A stretch of DNA of 64,000 nt from Acanthococcus lagerstroemiae (GCA_031841125.1 CM063111.1:37894955-37958954); one strand, 5' to 3'. Positions 10,881 through 22,988 are shown, numbered from the stretch's first letter. The notes: a model not told the origin generated them from the sequence alone. Translations and numbers: made by a program.

Positions 10881-12455
10881 GCTCCCTCCTGGATATCCGA
10901 ATAGGGAGTTTCTTACGTCCAGAAAAATTATTTACCTGTTGGAACGCCATCATGAATAATTAACATTTGGAAAAGCTACATTTCCTGGAAAGAGATACTG
11001 TTGTAGTTTTTCATTGCTTTCAACAGGGTTTATCTGTAGGAGTTTGCTTCTCCTAGGTGCTTGTAGTCGCGATTTTAACAATATAAGATAACTTCATAGA
11101 CAGTCTTATTTTACTTTATTTTTATTTTTTACGCTTAAGCCTCCTCACCACGGCAATGTATCACTCAAGAGGAGGACTAAATCGATAAGCAGTTTTTAAA
11201 TCAAACAATGGCATCGAAACCAAAAAAGGGTAATATTCCATCATGTCCGAAGGAATTTTCAAAATAAATTCTTTTTTTCAGTGAAGTAGTGGGATAAGAT
11301 GTAGAAAATTTTATGAGGAAGAATTTTTGTGACTTGATACTTTGGCTTAAGTAGCGTATTTACAGACATTTTTGAGACTTTGTGGCCCTCCATGGGATAC
11401 CAGAAGTCTGAGGACAGTGAACATTCAAGGTATGTACAAACAACCTAGGCAAATGCATTTCAGCAAAGAAAAACATTTATCTTCAATTTTTTCCCGAATT
11501 GTACCCCTACTTTCCTTGGCTATTGTAACTTAACGCCACTTTCCTACATGCTTCAGATCATTACTTCTACTAACGGTCAAGTAACACTGGTTGTTCCCCT
11601 TTGGTTGACATGCTCGAAACGTGTGAAATTCCTTGGTTCAAGAAATCAATCCGTGAGAGAAATAAAAAGGTAAAAAAATCACGTTAACAATAACGTGTAC
11701 TGCTTTTACGGTTGTTTCCTTTTATTTGGTGTAAAGCCTTGTCGAAGTATAAATACAAAAAAAAACCATAACCGTGCGCCCGTTTGTCCACCTATCTGTG
11801 TAAAGTGTACACTGTACACATCAAATTTATTCAAGCGAAATAATACGATAACCGTTGACAGATAACATAACGTTTCGTCCCTCTATTCTCTTTTCTGTTT
11901 CCCTGCACCAAATCGGTATCTCTGCTCGCATTAGCTTGTGGAAAAGAAAACAGTCTTTCCTCCGAATACCTCATGTGCAACAAGGCCTTTGTATACCAGC
12001 AAAGAAAACATAAATTCCGTCGCAGTTGCGCTACAGAGGACGAATACGTTTTCTTCTAACTAAAACGATTTGAAAATCACAAAATCTCCATGACAAAGTG
12101 AGTGTATCAACAGTGAGTTACATCGACGGAATCTGGGAAAACGAGGAGTTACTTAAGGGCGACAGCATGATCCAATCTCGGCACAAAATAATAAAAACTT
12201 GGTCACTTTGCCAAGTTTTGAAAGTGTCTTGCCCCCTCTGGGAAAAATGCTGCTGACCCCCATAACGAAACGGTTAAATCTTTTCAAGTTAGGGGAAATT
12301 GGAGGAACGATTGAGTTTTTTGAATTTAAGTACAACCTTAATTCGCAGGAGGAGGTATGAAGAAAATGGCTTGCCGCACCCTGAAATCACCACTAACATA
12401 TATAATATCGCTTGGAACACAGACGACCTCAACATTTTAGAAGATGTTGGTCGAC
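10881..12455. other. No gene recognised
   Basis: No domain, RNA gene or repeat partner was found. The first bases, to about 10950, may still be 5' LINE sequence. The word cttaagggcg at 12150 also occurs at the right edge of the foldback element (12971) and, reverse-complemented, near 54447; this may be chance. Confidence 0.3.
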
Positions 12456-12976
12456 CTAAAGCTAGATGCACATTACGCTGACGTTTTCGTATTAACATGA
12501 CATATGACGAAAACAAAATCATCTAGTTCAATTGGACTGTTCACACGACACTGATGTGTCATCAGATGACGCATTATGACGACACATCAGTGTAGTGTGA
12601 ACAGTCCAACTGAACTAGATGATTTTATTTTAGTCATGTGTCGTGTAACACTGTATGAGTGTACACGAACGTCATACGATGTACAAACACATGTGAACAA
12701 TGTATGACGACACATCAGTGTAGTGTGAACGGTCCAATTGAACTAAATGGTTTTGTTTTCGTCATATTATGTCATGTTAAAACAACCAACGACGAAAACA
12801 AAATCATCTATAGTTCAGTTGGACTGTTCACACTACACTGATGTGTCGTCATAATGCGTCATCTGACGACACATCAGAGTAGCCTGAACGGTCCAATTGA
12901 ACTAGATGATTTTGTTTTTGTCATATGTCATGTTAATACACGACGAAAAAACGTCAGCTATGTGCTCTAGCTTAAG
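12456..12976. mobile_element. Foldback element A: nested inverted repeats
   Basis: The outer ends are inverted repeats of about 90 bases: ctaaagctagatgcacatt at 12456 pairs with tgctctagcttaag at 12963-12976, continuing inward through attaacatgacatatgac and aaaatcatctagttcaattg. Inside are two long hairpins, 12539-12612 and 12820-12890. The same arm occurs five times: forward at about 12505-12556 and 12797-12855, and reversed at about 12573-12640, 12703-12770 and 12866-12935. The hairpin stems share cactgatgtgtc and gacgacacatcag. No protein is encoded. This is the layout of a foldback element or of MITEs inserted into each other. No target duplication could be settled. Confidence 0.8.
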
Positions 12977-14103
12977 GGCGTACACCACTGATTTATGTAT
13001 AACTATACTGACGACAACGTTACCGTTTACCACAAAAAACGTGATGGAAGATGAGTTTGGGCACCACCTCTGAAATCAGCTGATAAATCGAGCGTCAGTG
13101 CAGTAGTAAACGCCAATTTTATGAATTATGCAGAACTTCGTCCAAACGATGAGGTTGGCCATCTATACTTAATTTGTAAGATCAAAAGCTCGTTGACAGA
13201 ATTTGTCAGATCAAAAGCTCGTTGCAGTTTCTCCTTCAGAAACAACTTGACAGCCGTGATGAGGGGTTGTTGTCCCGAGTTGTTGAAGTCTACTTAATAT
13301 TGTAGACGGAAAAACAAAACAGAAAAAAATGCACAACATCAACACAGAATCTTACCATAAATCAAAATGTATTCGTAAGCTACGTGTTAAGAATATACAA
13401 AAGCATAAGGTATACTTATAGAGACGTTCGGCCAACGACAAAAAACCTAAATTATTTTCTCTTTAGGCTATATGGGAAAAAACATAGAAGGACAGAGAGA
13501 ATGAGAGAGCAAAAGAACACAATTATAAGGAGAAACTTCAAAAAAAAACAAAAAAAAAACTGTGTTTAAAACAGGTCATATTTTTCAGTTAAACGAATAT
13601 CTAAAGTTTTTTCCGTCTTGTGGCTGTTCAAAGGTTTCGTATTCTCTAATATTTTGAAAGGATTCTTTTAAATTTATTTTTCTTCTTTATTCTTTGCTAA
13701 AAGGAAATCTTTTTAAAATGCTTATTGCCGGCAAATACGCGTCACGAGTTTCAGTAGGACTGAGATCTCCTGCAGCAAGAAGCTAACCAAAATCAAATTT
13801 CGGGACAGCAGAAAAATCGCGATTTAATTTCTTATTTTTTTTCACACAGAGCAGAGTTATAACACTACACAACAATTTTGTAAAAAAAAAAAAAAAAAAA
13901 AAAACAATGACACGAGAACATATGATTCTATGAGTATTTTCAATGAGGAATTTAATGCCGATGTTAATTTTTGGATACGAGTTCATTTTTTTTCTCTTTT
14001 TCTTCTTTTTTTTCTTTCTTATCTCCTATCTTAAGTGCGAATTTATCATCAAGATGATACCACTGATCAAACATCTATGCGCGTTCAGTATTGTTATCAG
14101 TAT

Positions 14104-14104
<1 letters not shown>
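12977..14104. other. No gene recognised; poly-A and T-rich tracts
   Basis: No domain was identified. A run of 23 A lies at 13882-13904, and a T-rich stretch at 13986-14024. The A run may be the tail of an old retrotransposon copy, but no body is recognisable before it. Confidence 0.3.

Positions 14105-14141
<37 letters not shown>
14105..14141 (+). repeat. Poly-A tract of 37
   Basis: An uninterrupted A run sits immediately before a 5'-truncated LINE polymerase fragment. It could be the tail of an earlier retrotransposon, or an A-rich target into which the LINE inserted. Confidence 0.9.
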
Positions 14142-14144
<3 letters not shown>

Positions 14145-14965
14145 CAAAAAAGAACTAAACGACTTCAGATGCCTCCTCTCATCGATCAAAAACGAAGAGG
14201 GCAAAGAAATAGTAGATAGAGCAGGCATCACGAAAGTAACCTCGGATTACTTTTCAAAACCATACGAAGAGGAAGAAGAATCTGCAGGAGTCAAAAGCCA
14301 AAAATATAGAAACGAGGAGGAGGTTCCACCTTCCTGGAGAGTGAAATAAAACATGTTCTAGCTAGTCTGGATAGTGAAAGGGCGGTGGGACCAGATGGAG
14401 TGGAATTAAATATTTACGGATTTTCGAAGAGAAAATGACCCGGACTGACAAAACTCTTTAATTCGATACTGAGGTCCGTAGAGATACCCGCGCAATGGGG
14501 ACTATCGAAAATAGTACTGCTATTCAAAAAAGGAGACAAAAAAGATATAAGTAATTACAGACCTATAAGTCTCACATCCAACGTATCAAAAGTATTCGCA
14601 AAAAACCTGAAAAGTAGAATGCACAATCATTTGGATAGCAGTCAAAGTCAAGAGCAGGCCGGATTCAGGAGGGGTAGATCTACTATTATAGAGAAATGTA
14701 ACGAATATAACATCTCATTGTTCATACTACTGTTCGACTTTGAAAATGCTTTCGATTTGGTCCACCTCAATTATCTCTGGGATACACTCAATAGGCAAGG
14801 AATTTAAGCCAAGAATATTAGAATCTTAATAAACATATTATAAAATTGCAGAGGGAAGGGTAAAATTAGACAAAACAGGGCAAAAATTCAGAATTAAAAA
14901 AGGAGTGAAACAAGGGGACCCTGTCTCCCCAAACTACTTGATCTACATGTCGCCACTTTGACAGC
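14142..14965 (+). pseudogene. RTE-like LINE reverse-transcriptase fragment
   Basis: In changing frames the sequence spells the early polymerase motifs in order: VGPDGVELN near 14383, PAQWGLSKIVLLFKKGDKKD, SNYRPISLTS near 14553, EQAGFRRGRSTI near 14652-14690, FDFENAFDLVH near 14737-14766 and KKGVKQGDPVSP near 14899-14934. The FADD box and everything after it are missing. The RRGRSTI and IEKCNEYNI segments are joined directly, so about a dozen residues expected between them have been deleted. Stops occur at 14347, 14435 and 14805. The motif spelling fits RTE-clade elements. Confidence 0.85.
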
Positions 14966-16905
14966 TAGATAAGGTTTTACTGTCTTCAAGGATGATTAAA
15001 CTAAGCGCAATAACTCTTTTGCACTGAGTGTTCTTCTCAGAACATGTTGACAATTGAACCAAAATTAGGGCAAAATGAAGGCAGTACTTTTTCATGGCTC
15101 AGCAACAGCCACAGTTTGGCGATCGAGCTGAAGAAAGTTCTCGGCGAATTTCTCTATTCGATTTCAGCCAGCAAACTCCCCGTATTTGGCGGAGCTAAAA
15201 TCGAGAAGGTAAAACTGGAAATGAAGACAGACCGAGTTTGGACATTTGTACTAGGTAATTATCGCGATTTAGGTACTCTAAAATTGCGGCACACAATCCT
15301 GCCAAATATATTCGCTGTTTATTGTTTAGTCGTTTTCAAGATTGCAGCAGCGACGTTATCCTTATTCGCCAAAAAAGTGTGTAGTCTTATGGAAGAGATT
15401 ATAATTGTAAAAGAAGCCAAAAAATAATGATAGACGCTAAAAGGGAATGAAGAACGAGTCCACAATACGCGAAGAGAGAACAGGACAGCGCTATATGTAT
15501 ATGTATACAGGAAAATGTACGGAGAAAAACTATGAAGCTTCCTTTTTCGCCCGTTTTAATATCTATATACATATGCCTCATGTATATCTATGCCCCGACT
15601 ATACCTACCGGTAAATGCTATCGATCGCGGTTGGCTTTATACCTGAACCAGGTGAAATAGCAAAAGATATATCACCAGGATGATATTACACCATATGTTC
15701 TAAGCGGCTAAATGTATATACCCGCCTCAATACAGACACAGGAACACCCCGAGGTTTTTCCTCTTTTTCTCTACATGAAGGCGCGAACACACTCACACAC
15801 AAAATCGTAGATACGCTAAAACCGCACGCATTTCATTCTTTATCTCGAGCAACAGTTTCCATTAAACCGTTCTTCCTTTCCGCCGCGAAAATCTTTCGTT
15901 TCGTTCTTCCTCACTTTCGATCTCCCGGGCTGTATTCTTTTTTCTCTCTGTCTTTTTTCCTCATCCTTCTCTTCTTTTTACGAACAAACGATGATGGCTG
16001 AAAGGGCATTTTTCACCAAGAAATTGAAAATCTATAAACGGCTGGCTTTTTTGTCGTACCTGCCCGTTTCATCTCGTAATTTTTTTTTTTTTTAAATTAC
16101 TTCCATACTCCTGGAAGTATGCATTCCCATTGACGTTATGTCGTTTTTATCGGTACACTAAAAATCTATACAACTTGCAAACTTTACAGCCAATAGAGGC
16201 ACTTTTTTCGAAAAAGAATTTTACAATGACAATATGTGTGAGAAGTGTAGTATATAGATGTCAGTGAGTACCCGCCCCCCACCTCGGAGTGCTGAACTGC
16301 GGTACAGAGGGTCCGATGACAAAACTACTCGATATTTTAAAAGTTCGAGGAAACTGGCAAAATGATATGCCACAAGATCAGTTTTAGGTATAGGCCTTTT
16401 TCAAAAACTGAGCACTGTTACGGGAAAATGTGCCGTAGAGGCAATCCGCTAAAATGTTTAAGAAAATTATTGTCTTGTATTTTTCTTGTATCTGCCCTAG
16501 AACATCCTGAAAGAGGGTTCAAAATAAACCTTTTCACTCAGTCACCTGTTATCATCGGTTTAGTGAGAAAGAAAGTGTAGAATCAAAGTGGTGTAAACGG
16601 GGGCATTTCCCCCTTAGCAACTCAGTTTGCGAGCATTCTTTTCACAACAGCGCTTCTTCTACCCTTTGAAAGATTTTGTCAGCATTAATTCTCTTCATAG
16701 GAAAAAACTGAATCGCTTATCGAGTGTTTTTAAATTGGCTGGTTTTCGGCCATTCGTTTCTACGAATATAACCATCGGTCCCCAAGATCATAAACAGTCT
16801 TGGAACCGGTTTTATTCAGAACACTAAACCAAAAAACGTTTTGGAATTTCTCAACTAAGCTGAGAGGTTATTTACCGAGGGGAATGTAGCATATACGCAA
16901 ATAAT
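14966..16905. other. No confident gene; one open frame of 127 codons
   Basis: The plus-strand frame 15044-15427 is open but matches no family known to me. It follows closely on the LINE fragment and may be chance. The segment 15700-16000 is rich in short pyrimidine and CA words, and a T run lies at 16080-16093. Confidence 0.2.
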
Positions 16906-17803
16906 TTGAGTAGCGGGTGGCAAGATGACGCAGGGTGGTAAGATGACTATCGCGTCTTTTTGTACGTTTCTGTTGTGTGTTGGCAACACTGACTAATGCT
17001 GCATGTCACTCATTCAACAAAAACATAAACCACAAAGTTTAGTAATATTCGGCCACGAATTTTTTGCTCAAACTCGATTTATCTGTTTTACTGAAAAAAA
17101 TTGTAATTTTTCAAGACACTACTAAATATGGAATGTGTTTCAAAATTTCAAATTTACACTGATTTCTGTTTTAGTCCATAAACATGGTTCGGTAAGTATC
17201 GTTTACAGTAATAATTTCATAAATATGACGGTAAGAAAGTTGCGTAAAAATTGAGAACATTCAGACTGAAAAATAGTGGCAAGATAACTATGAACTGATA
17301 AGGAAATTTTTATTATTTTTTTTTAGAAATTACCAACGAAAAAGTGATAAAAATGCATGGCACAGAAAGATGTTCAAAAAGCAAAAGTTTTAGTATCACA
17401 AGGGCACTCCATTCGAGACGCAGCAAAAAGGTGAGCCAATTTCGATCGTGTTTTGTTTAGCCAAACTTGAAAAATCGTCGATTTTACTTAACAGCTTTGT
17501 AAAATGATCAAATAAAATGGTATTTTTTGAAAGTTAAAAATTTTTGTTATGTGTAGTCATCCTGCCTTTACGCAATAGTCATCTTACCCACCCACTGGAG
17601 GAAAAATGACTAAACTTGGAACTTTTTTGGCAGTTTCATAAGGTGATCATAGATTACACCAAAATTTTCAAAAAAAAAACAACCAAACAGTGTCCAAAGG
17701 ATGTAAGTTTCCGGTAACAACATTATATTTGAATTTAGATGAAAAATGAGCTCAGTAGAAGACAAAATACACTAAGTGCGTCATCTTACCACCCGCTACT
17801 CTG
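16906..17803 (+). mobile_element. Internally deleted pogo/Tigger-like transposon
   Basis: Inverted ends of 28 bases (16906-16933 and 17776-17803) share gtagcgggtgg and aagatgacgca; the right end starts CAGAGTAGCGGG, as pogo-group ends often do. A second inverted pair lies inside: ggtggtaagatgactat at about 16934-16950 and its counterpart at about 17567-17590. Between them are remains of a transposase start with introns. Most of the gene is missing (an intact element would be well over 2 kb). A TA target duplication is not preserved. Confidence 0.75.
17184..17431 (+). pseudogene. N-terminus of pogo/Jerky-like transposase, two exons, frameshifted
   Basis: Exon 1 is only ATGGTTCG at 17184-17191, followed by a strong donor gtaagt. 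A T-rich tract and acceptor ttttag end at 17326. Exon 2 starts at 17327 and gives MVRNYQRKSDKNAW. A one-base frameshift near 17355-17363 is needed to continue as DVQKAKVLVSQGHSIRDAA up to the donor gtgagc at 17432. This resembles the psq-type helix-turn-helix that opens CENP-B, Jerky and Tigger proteins. The DDE catalytic domain is not in the element. Confidence 0.65.
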
Positions 17804-19799
17804 ATTTACTTTGAATTTAAATTTAAATCTTTAAGCCGCATGGACATGTTCAGGAAAACTTGTTTTTTTCTTTTTTAACGCCCATTTATTATACGGATTT
17901 TTTTTTCTCTTACGGGCATGATCTTTCGTTATTTTATTTTTTAATTCCACAAGCAAGAGACACAATAAATTCATATCCCCTCCCCTGATGGAAATTTGCC
18001 TCTTCAAAAATTTAGCTTGTCCTCTCTGATAAGAGGCTGGTTACAATCTTGTACAGAATTTCGATCATTTTTCTGACTTCGTTGAACTTTGGAAAGAAAA
18101 ACTGTCGCAGTAACATGCGTTATAAAAGCCTTTTTTTTAATTAATCGAAATTTTATTAAAATTGTTTTTTAACTAACTAGTCAGTTATTTTTAATTAATT
18201 CATTATTTCTGATAAACTAATAAATATTTTCGGTTAATTGTTGATTATTTTCAACTATCTAATATTGATTTTTTAAATTAATAAAATCTTATTTCAGATT
18301 AACTATTTTTCAAATTAATTAACAAGTCTTCGGGCTCGATGGGTATTTCCTCCTTTTCTCCCCCATCTCTACAGACCTGTTTATCGGAGATTACTAATGA
18401 CATTGAACCTAACTTCCGATTGTCCCATTCGTAGGGGGAAATATATAATAAACATAAATGTACATTTCCCCTCCTACCCTTTCCGAAGGATGATACTTGT
18501 TTCACTTTTTTCATTTCGATTCTCGCTCCCACGCGAAAAATTGGTCCACTTAGGTGTAAAAAATCGGTATCGAAAATTTCAGGGCATCAAAAATTTTTGA
18601 GGAGTTCCACAAGTGCGGTGAAGTTCAACATCTGATTCCACATAAGGAAAGGTGGTATTCAGCTTACCTTGTTTCAGGTCAAAAATGAGTAAATAAATGG
18701 GTTGTACCCAAAAATACTGTTCTCTGTGATGAGAGTTGAAAATTTTTGGATTTTTTCCTTTCAACAGTTGGAAAAGTTCTGATTTTCGGCCTTTTCTTTA
18801 AATTTATTTCACCACAGCCCTGGCTCCAATAACCCTCTATTTCGACGATTCGCCCAATAAGTTGGTGAAACGTCCCAGCCCTCTTACTTGGAGTGAGGGG
18901 GGCTGTTTTTTCACTGTGTTTCAGGCTTGTATGGCGATGAAAAATGTTGCTCTAAACGGATTCCGATCCAGAACATTTCCAAAAATATGGAGATTGGCGT
19001 CTTTGAAACAGAAGGCCTCAAATACGCGCGGGAAAAAATTGTAACGCCATCGGAGTTGTTCAATATTCTGCTTCTTCTCGAAAAGGTCTCGGGCCATTTA
19101 ATAATGTAATTTCATTACGTATATCACTCGGTATAATATAAAAACTTCTCGAATTCATTAATTTTCCAAAAGTAGATAACCGAACGTAGATAGAATTATT
19201 AGATGAAATGAAGCAGGTCTCCCCTCTGTCCTATACTTTCTTCTGACTGCACTGTTGTATACAAACATTTACAGTCGTCGAAATTCTGTGCTGCAAAATT
19301 TTGCCATTCGGATCGTAGTAATATGTCGTGGTTTGTTTTTCTTTTATTACACAACGTTGGTATATTTCGAGAAACTTATACTCGGATTTACGTTTTCTAA
19401 TACGAGCAATAATAAAAGTTTTTGCGAGACATTCAACCGAGTAATGATTTCCTCTCTAGACGTTTGAAATACACGCCAGCATACTCGTACTTTCTCTGCT
19501 ACTCTTTTTTCGCGGATTTTTCATCCAACTTAGGTCTGTTCGCCTTTCATTCGAAAGAGCCTACGCCAAGTAAATGTTACACAATCACATCTCATCAAAG
19601 TTAATCCAACTCAAACCGGATTACCTATAAAGATTACATTCAAAAGAATACACGTCAATTTTTTCGTGCTCCATTACGATAAAGTAAAGAAGCATGAGGC
19701 AGAGGCGAATTTAACGGAGCGGCAGGCGAAGGTTTTCTGATGAAAAGTCTCTTCAACCCCGTAGTTTCTCGGAAAACAAAAAGGGGGCCCAAATCCTCA
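17804..19799. other. No gene recognised; very AT-rich 18120-18320
   Basis: The segment 18120-18320 is nearly all A and T with repeated ttaatt words. Frames at 18862-19109 and 19255-19604 have no recognisable domain. Confidence 0.3.
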
Positions 19800-20390
19800 C
19801 GGTTGGCTGAACACCTTCTGACCCTCTTTCAAGAGGCGCCTACCAGGGTTCTGCAATTTTTTTTTTTGGCACAGAAGAGGTCGCCAGCAAAATCGTCTGA
19901 TTTTTTGTTTGCAACAACTGACCTTTTTAAGGGCCTGTCTGAAAAGAAATTTCATGAAAAATCGCTTGACATCTGGCCTTCCTTTCACGGGCCTCTTCTG
20001 GAACCTTCTGACCTTTTTTTAGGGGGGGAGGGGAAGGGTCGTCTGACCTTTCCAGAATCATGCAATTTTTGCTCATTGCGAGCCCCATCAAAATTGTTTG
20101 TTATTTGGGCGGGGTTATTATAGAATCAAGGCGACTATTTTTTTTTTTAACTTCGAAAATGGTGTTCTCCTTAGACCGGCTGGGCCTTTCCCTTCTGGAA
20201 CTATTTGAACTTTTTTTGCATCGTTTGACCTTTTCTTGTTGAGCTTTTACCAAAATCATGCAATTTTTTAGTCATTGCGAGCCCCATCAAAACTATCTGT
20301 TATTTTGGCGCAGTTACTAGAATCATTGCAACTTTTTTTCAACTTCGAAAAATTGTGAGCTCCATAAACCGGCTGGACCTCTTGCTTTAC
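19800..20390 (+). repeat. Diverged tandem repeat block, period about 200 bp
   Basis: Two clear units occur, about 20041-20190 and 20221-20380. Both contain catgcaattttt, cattgcgagccccatcaaaa, ggttatt/agttact before aatca, tcaacttcgaaaa-like words and ccggctgg before a pyrimidine-rich end. A more diverged first unit lies at 19800-20000. Words such as tcgtctgattttttgtttg also occur, on the opposite strand, in the block at 32190-32490. It is non-coding; the open frame 19740-20123 is a by-product. Confidence 0.65.
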
Positions 20391-20924
20391 ATCCACCACT
20401 GGCATAGGAATAGTTAGGACACCTGGTATGATTTGGACTGATATTTTCTCAAGATTTTCGCCCATTCACACTGCGGCGCTATTTACAGTAAAACAGTGCA
20501 TTATGATACCTGATATAACATACCTGATATAACATAACTAGAAATCTGGCAATTGCTGATACGTGTAGTGTCATTCATCAAGCATGGTTTTAACAAGTCA
20601 AAATGTTACGAAAGTTAAAATTTGTGATGTGAATAAGTTTTATCTTTGAACACTTTCCATACTTTCTACCAACATAGCACATAACCTCAATCTTTAAAAA
20701 AAAAAAAAAAGGTGTTGCTGAGGACATAACGATATTCGTAGTATTTATCAAGAAAATAAAACCTAAAAACTGAAAAAACAATTCGTGACGGTTAGGATGA
20801 ATCATTGTTGTAGATGGAAAGGGCCCGTACAAATGCAATTCTCACGGCATATATGGGCCTTTCTCAAGTGTGAATTAAGATTTTGGGAAACTGACTTGAA
20901 ATTACTGTTGATATACTGAGTGTC
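20391..20924. other. No gene recognised
   Basis: No domain or repeat partner was found. An A run occurs at 20695-20711 and a short direct duplication, acctgatataacata, at 20508-20537. Confidence 0.3.
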
Positions 20925-21210
20925 TCAGAACACGACACCTCTCTTACCGGGTAAGTAGGCAAATCATCCTCGCAATATGTAGATATAGTTGCATGTCCAG
21001 ATACTTAAAGGGGCAAACATATGGACATATGAAGACATTATGTACAGCAATAATGGAAAATTTTTTCTCAGTATTGCTAACAGCCAGACTGGTGAAAATT
21101 TCTGATTATAATAGAAGACAGTTACGGTAACTATTGAAAGAATTACTACAATCAGATCAACAGGTCGTTTTACAAAATCAATTCGGATTAAAAACGAGGT
21201 ACAAAGAATT
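20925..21210 (+). mobile_element. Diverged partial copy of the 34059-35010 MITE
   Basis: The sequence ggtaagtaggcaaatcatcc followed by gcaatatgtagatat matches the left end of the element at 34059, and further words (agacagtta, gatcaacaggt, ataaaatcaat-like) continue in the same order. Only one end is present and no target duplication is visible. Confidence 0.5.
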
Positions 21211-21695
21211 GCATATATTTTCAATTTATTATCCATAAGAATATTATTCAACAGGCCTGGATTTTTTTCGCGGTAAATGAGTCACTCCTTCATAGTCTTT
21301 AAAAATACTCTTTGGCCTCATTCCTATCTATCTTAGTTTTCGAGTTTAAAATGTAAATAAATGCAATACTTATATCGAAAATTATGCTTTCAAAATGCAT
21401 ATATGGTTACTTCCGTTTATAGGCAGTGCCAGATCTATACCAAGAAGATTTAGGAGGTTACGCTTTCTGACCGCTTCGTTTACACCCATCAAATCTTCAA
21501 AGAAACTATATATTATAAATATAGCGTTTACTGATAAGCTTTTTTCAACGTGAGTACACATTTTTGAATCGGGGCCCAATTTTGAAAAATTCTACTTTTT
21601 ACGCTCTTTCCAACGATACTAATTTACTAATAACTCATTTTGTTTACCTTACGCTTAGCAGCGTCCAATTGTAAACAAATGATCTACAATTGTAT
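21211..21695. other. No gene recognised
   Basis: AT-rich sequence without a recognised domain or repeat partner. Confidence 0.3.
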
Positions 21696-22260
21696 GTATA
21701 GGGCTTTTCATCAGCGGGTTTGTTTACATGATTTCTTATCTCGATGTAGAATTATCATCAATGAGGTATGTGACTTGACACAAGAAAAGGGCCTCAATGG
21801 TAATAAGATACTAAGGCTTTTTTTGTGCCACATCATATTATGATTCTTTTGACACATTTTATTACGAATTTCATATTTTTTAAGTAGACAAGAAAAATAT
21901 GAAAATTTGTAATAAAATGTGCCAAAAGAACCACAATGTGATGTGACATAGAAAAGGCCCTAATATGTTCCCTTACCTTTGAGGCCATTTTATGTGCCAG
22001 ATCACATCATGATTTCTTTTGAAATTTGACTACGGGTTTTCATTTTTTTTTCTTTCTAATAAGAGTACTGAAAGAAAAAAACAAAATTCGTAACAGAATG
22101 TGCCAAAGGAACCATAATGTGATGTGGCACAGAAAAGGGCCTCAGTGTCTAATTACTATTGAGGCCCTTTTCTCGTAACACCTCATACAGCTCCTCGGTG
22201 ATAATTCTACAGCGAGATAAAAAATCATATAAGTAAACCCGACGATGAAAAGCTCTATAC
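21696..22260. mobile_element. Foldback element B: outer inverted repeats with two internal hairpins
   Basis: Outer arms of about 105-110 bases (21696-21800 and 22153-22260) pair through gtataggg/agctctatac, cttttcatc, gtagaattatca and gaaaagggcctcaat. Inside lie two consecutive hairpins, 21813-21962 and 21980-22143. Each has arms built from tgtgccacatcat-like and aatgtgccaaa-like sequence, and the hairpin ends repeat the gaggccctttt word of the outer arms. It encodes no protein, and no target duplication was found. The plan (outer arms enclosing two tandem hairpins) is the same as in foldback element A, but the sequences differ. Confidence 0.8.
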
Positions 22261-22942
22261 GTTGCGGTACATTATATTTCGATCGTTCTCTGTTAATGCT
22301 GAGTTGCAAAGTTAATTATGTTATGATGAACAAATGTACTTCCAATATTCTGAAAACTGCATGCCCGTTAACAAGTTCTGATAGTATTGGTGATAATGAT
22401 AATTGTGGTTATGCCTGTTCAAATTGTAAACTTTATTTGAACTGAAATAAAATTTCTTATTAGAATCGAAATAAAATCCTTCCTTTGCCTTTAGCGGATG
22501 AAGAATTACTCCCCGAATTCGTTTCGGGTTTCATTCAAATTCGAGAGTCATTTGTATATACTTCCATCCTCAAGAGGAAGTCTTTGCTGCGTGATAACGA
22601 TCTGCAACTTCGCAGTTTTAGGCTTTGAGGTTACACATGATGTGCGTGTAGTCGTGTAGTGTCATCCTAGTTACGTTTCATCTATCAGCTCTTAAGTTCG
22701 AAAACAAAAAAAACCTTAAACATGACTATCGATAGATCTTTTTTCCTGTCATAATTTCTAAGGACCCTAGATTATGGCAGTAAAAGCTCCGTCACACACA
22801 CACTGCGGTGCCTTCTTCGAGGAATGATGTAATTTCAAGTGGAAGATCTGTAGAGCACGCTGAACTGGACTAGTTGATGAACCCGTTCTTCATGTTTTTT
22901 GTCAGAATGTTTATTGACTGTTCTCTGTGTTTTTCCTTTTTC
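22261..22942. other. No gene recognised
   Basis: No domain is visible. The words at 22713-22748 (cttaaacatgacta followed by tttttcctg) recur at 23156-23193, flanking the stem-loop at 22943-22988. Confidence 0.3.
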
Positions 22943-22988
22943 GTAAATGCTACAAGCTAAAGTTGGAATTTTAGCTTGTAGCATTTAC
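22943..22988. repeat. Perfect 19-bp stem-loop
   Basis: The arm gtaaatgctacaagctaaa at 22943-22961 is matched exactly by its reverse complement at 22970-22988, leaving a loop of 8 bases. A further gcttgtagcttgtaaa follows at about 23022-23037. It may be the relic of a small foldback repeat; there is no sign that it acts as a terminator or RNA gene. Confidence 0.85.

Noticed and set aside
13986..14158. Phenylalanine-rich and lysine-rich small protein
   Set aside because: It is a translation of T-rich and poly-A tracts.
15044..15427. Open frame of 127 codons as a host gene
   Set aside because: No recognisable domain, splice signals or repeat partner; length alone is not convincing in this sequence.
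19740..20123. Open frame of 127 codons
   Set aside because: It lies within a diverged non-coding tandem repeat and does not persist in the second unit.
12456..22260. CRISPR array or bacterial-type repeat system
   Set aside because: The repeats are long, inverted and irregular, with no constant spacer; the context is an animal genome.
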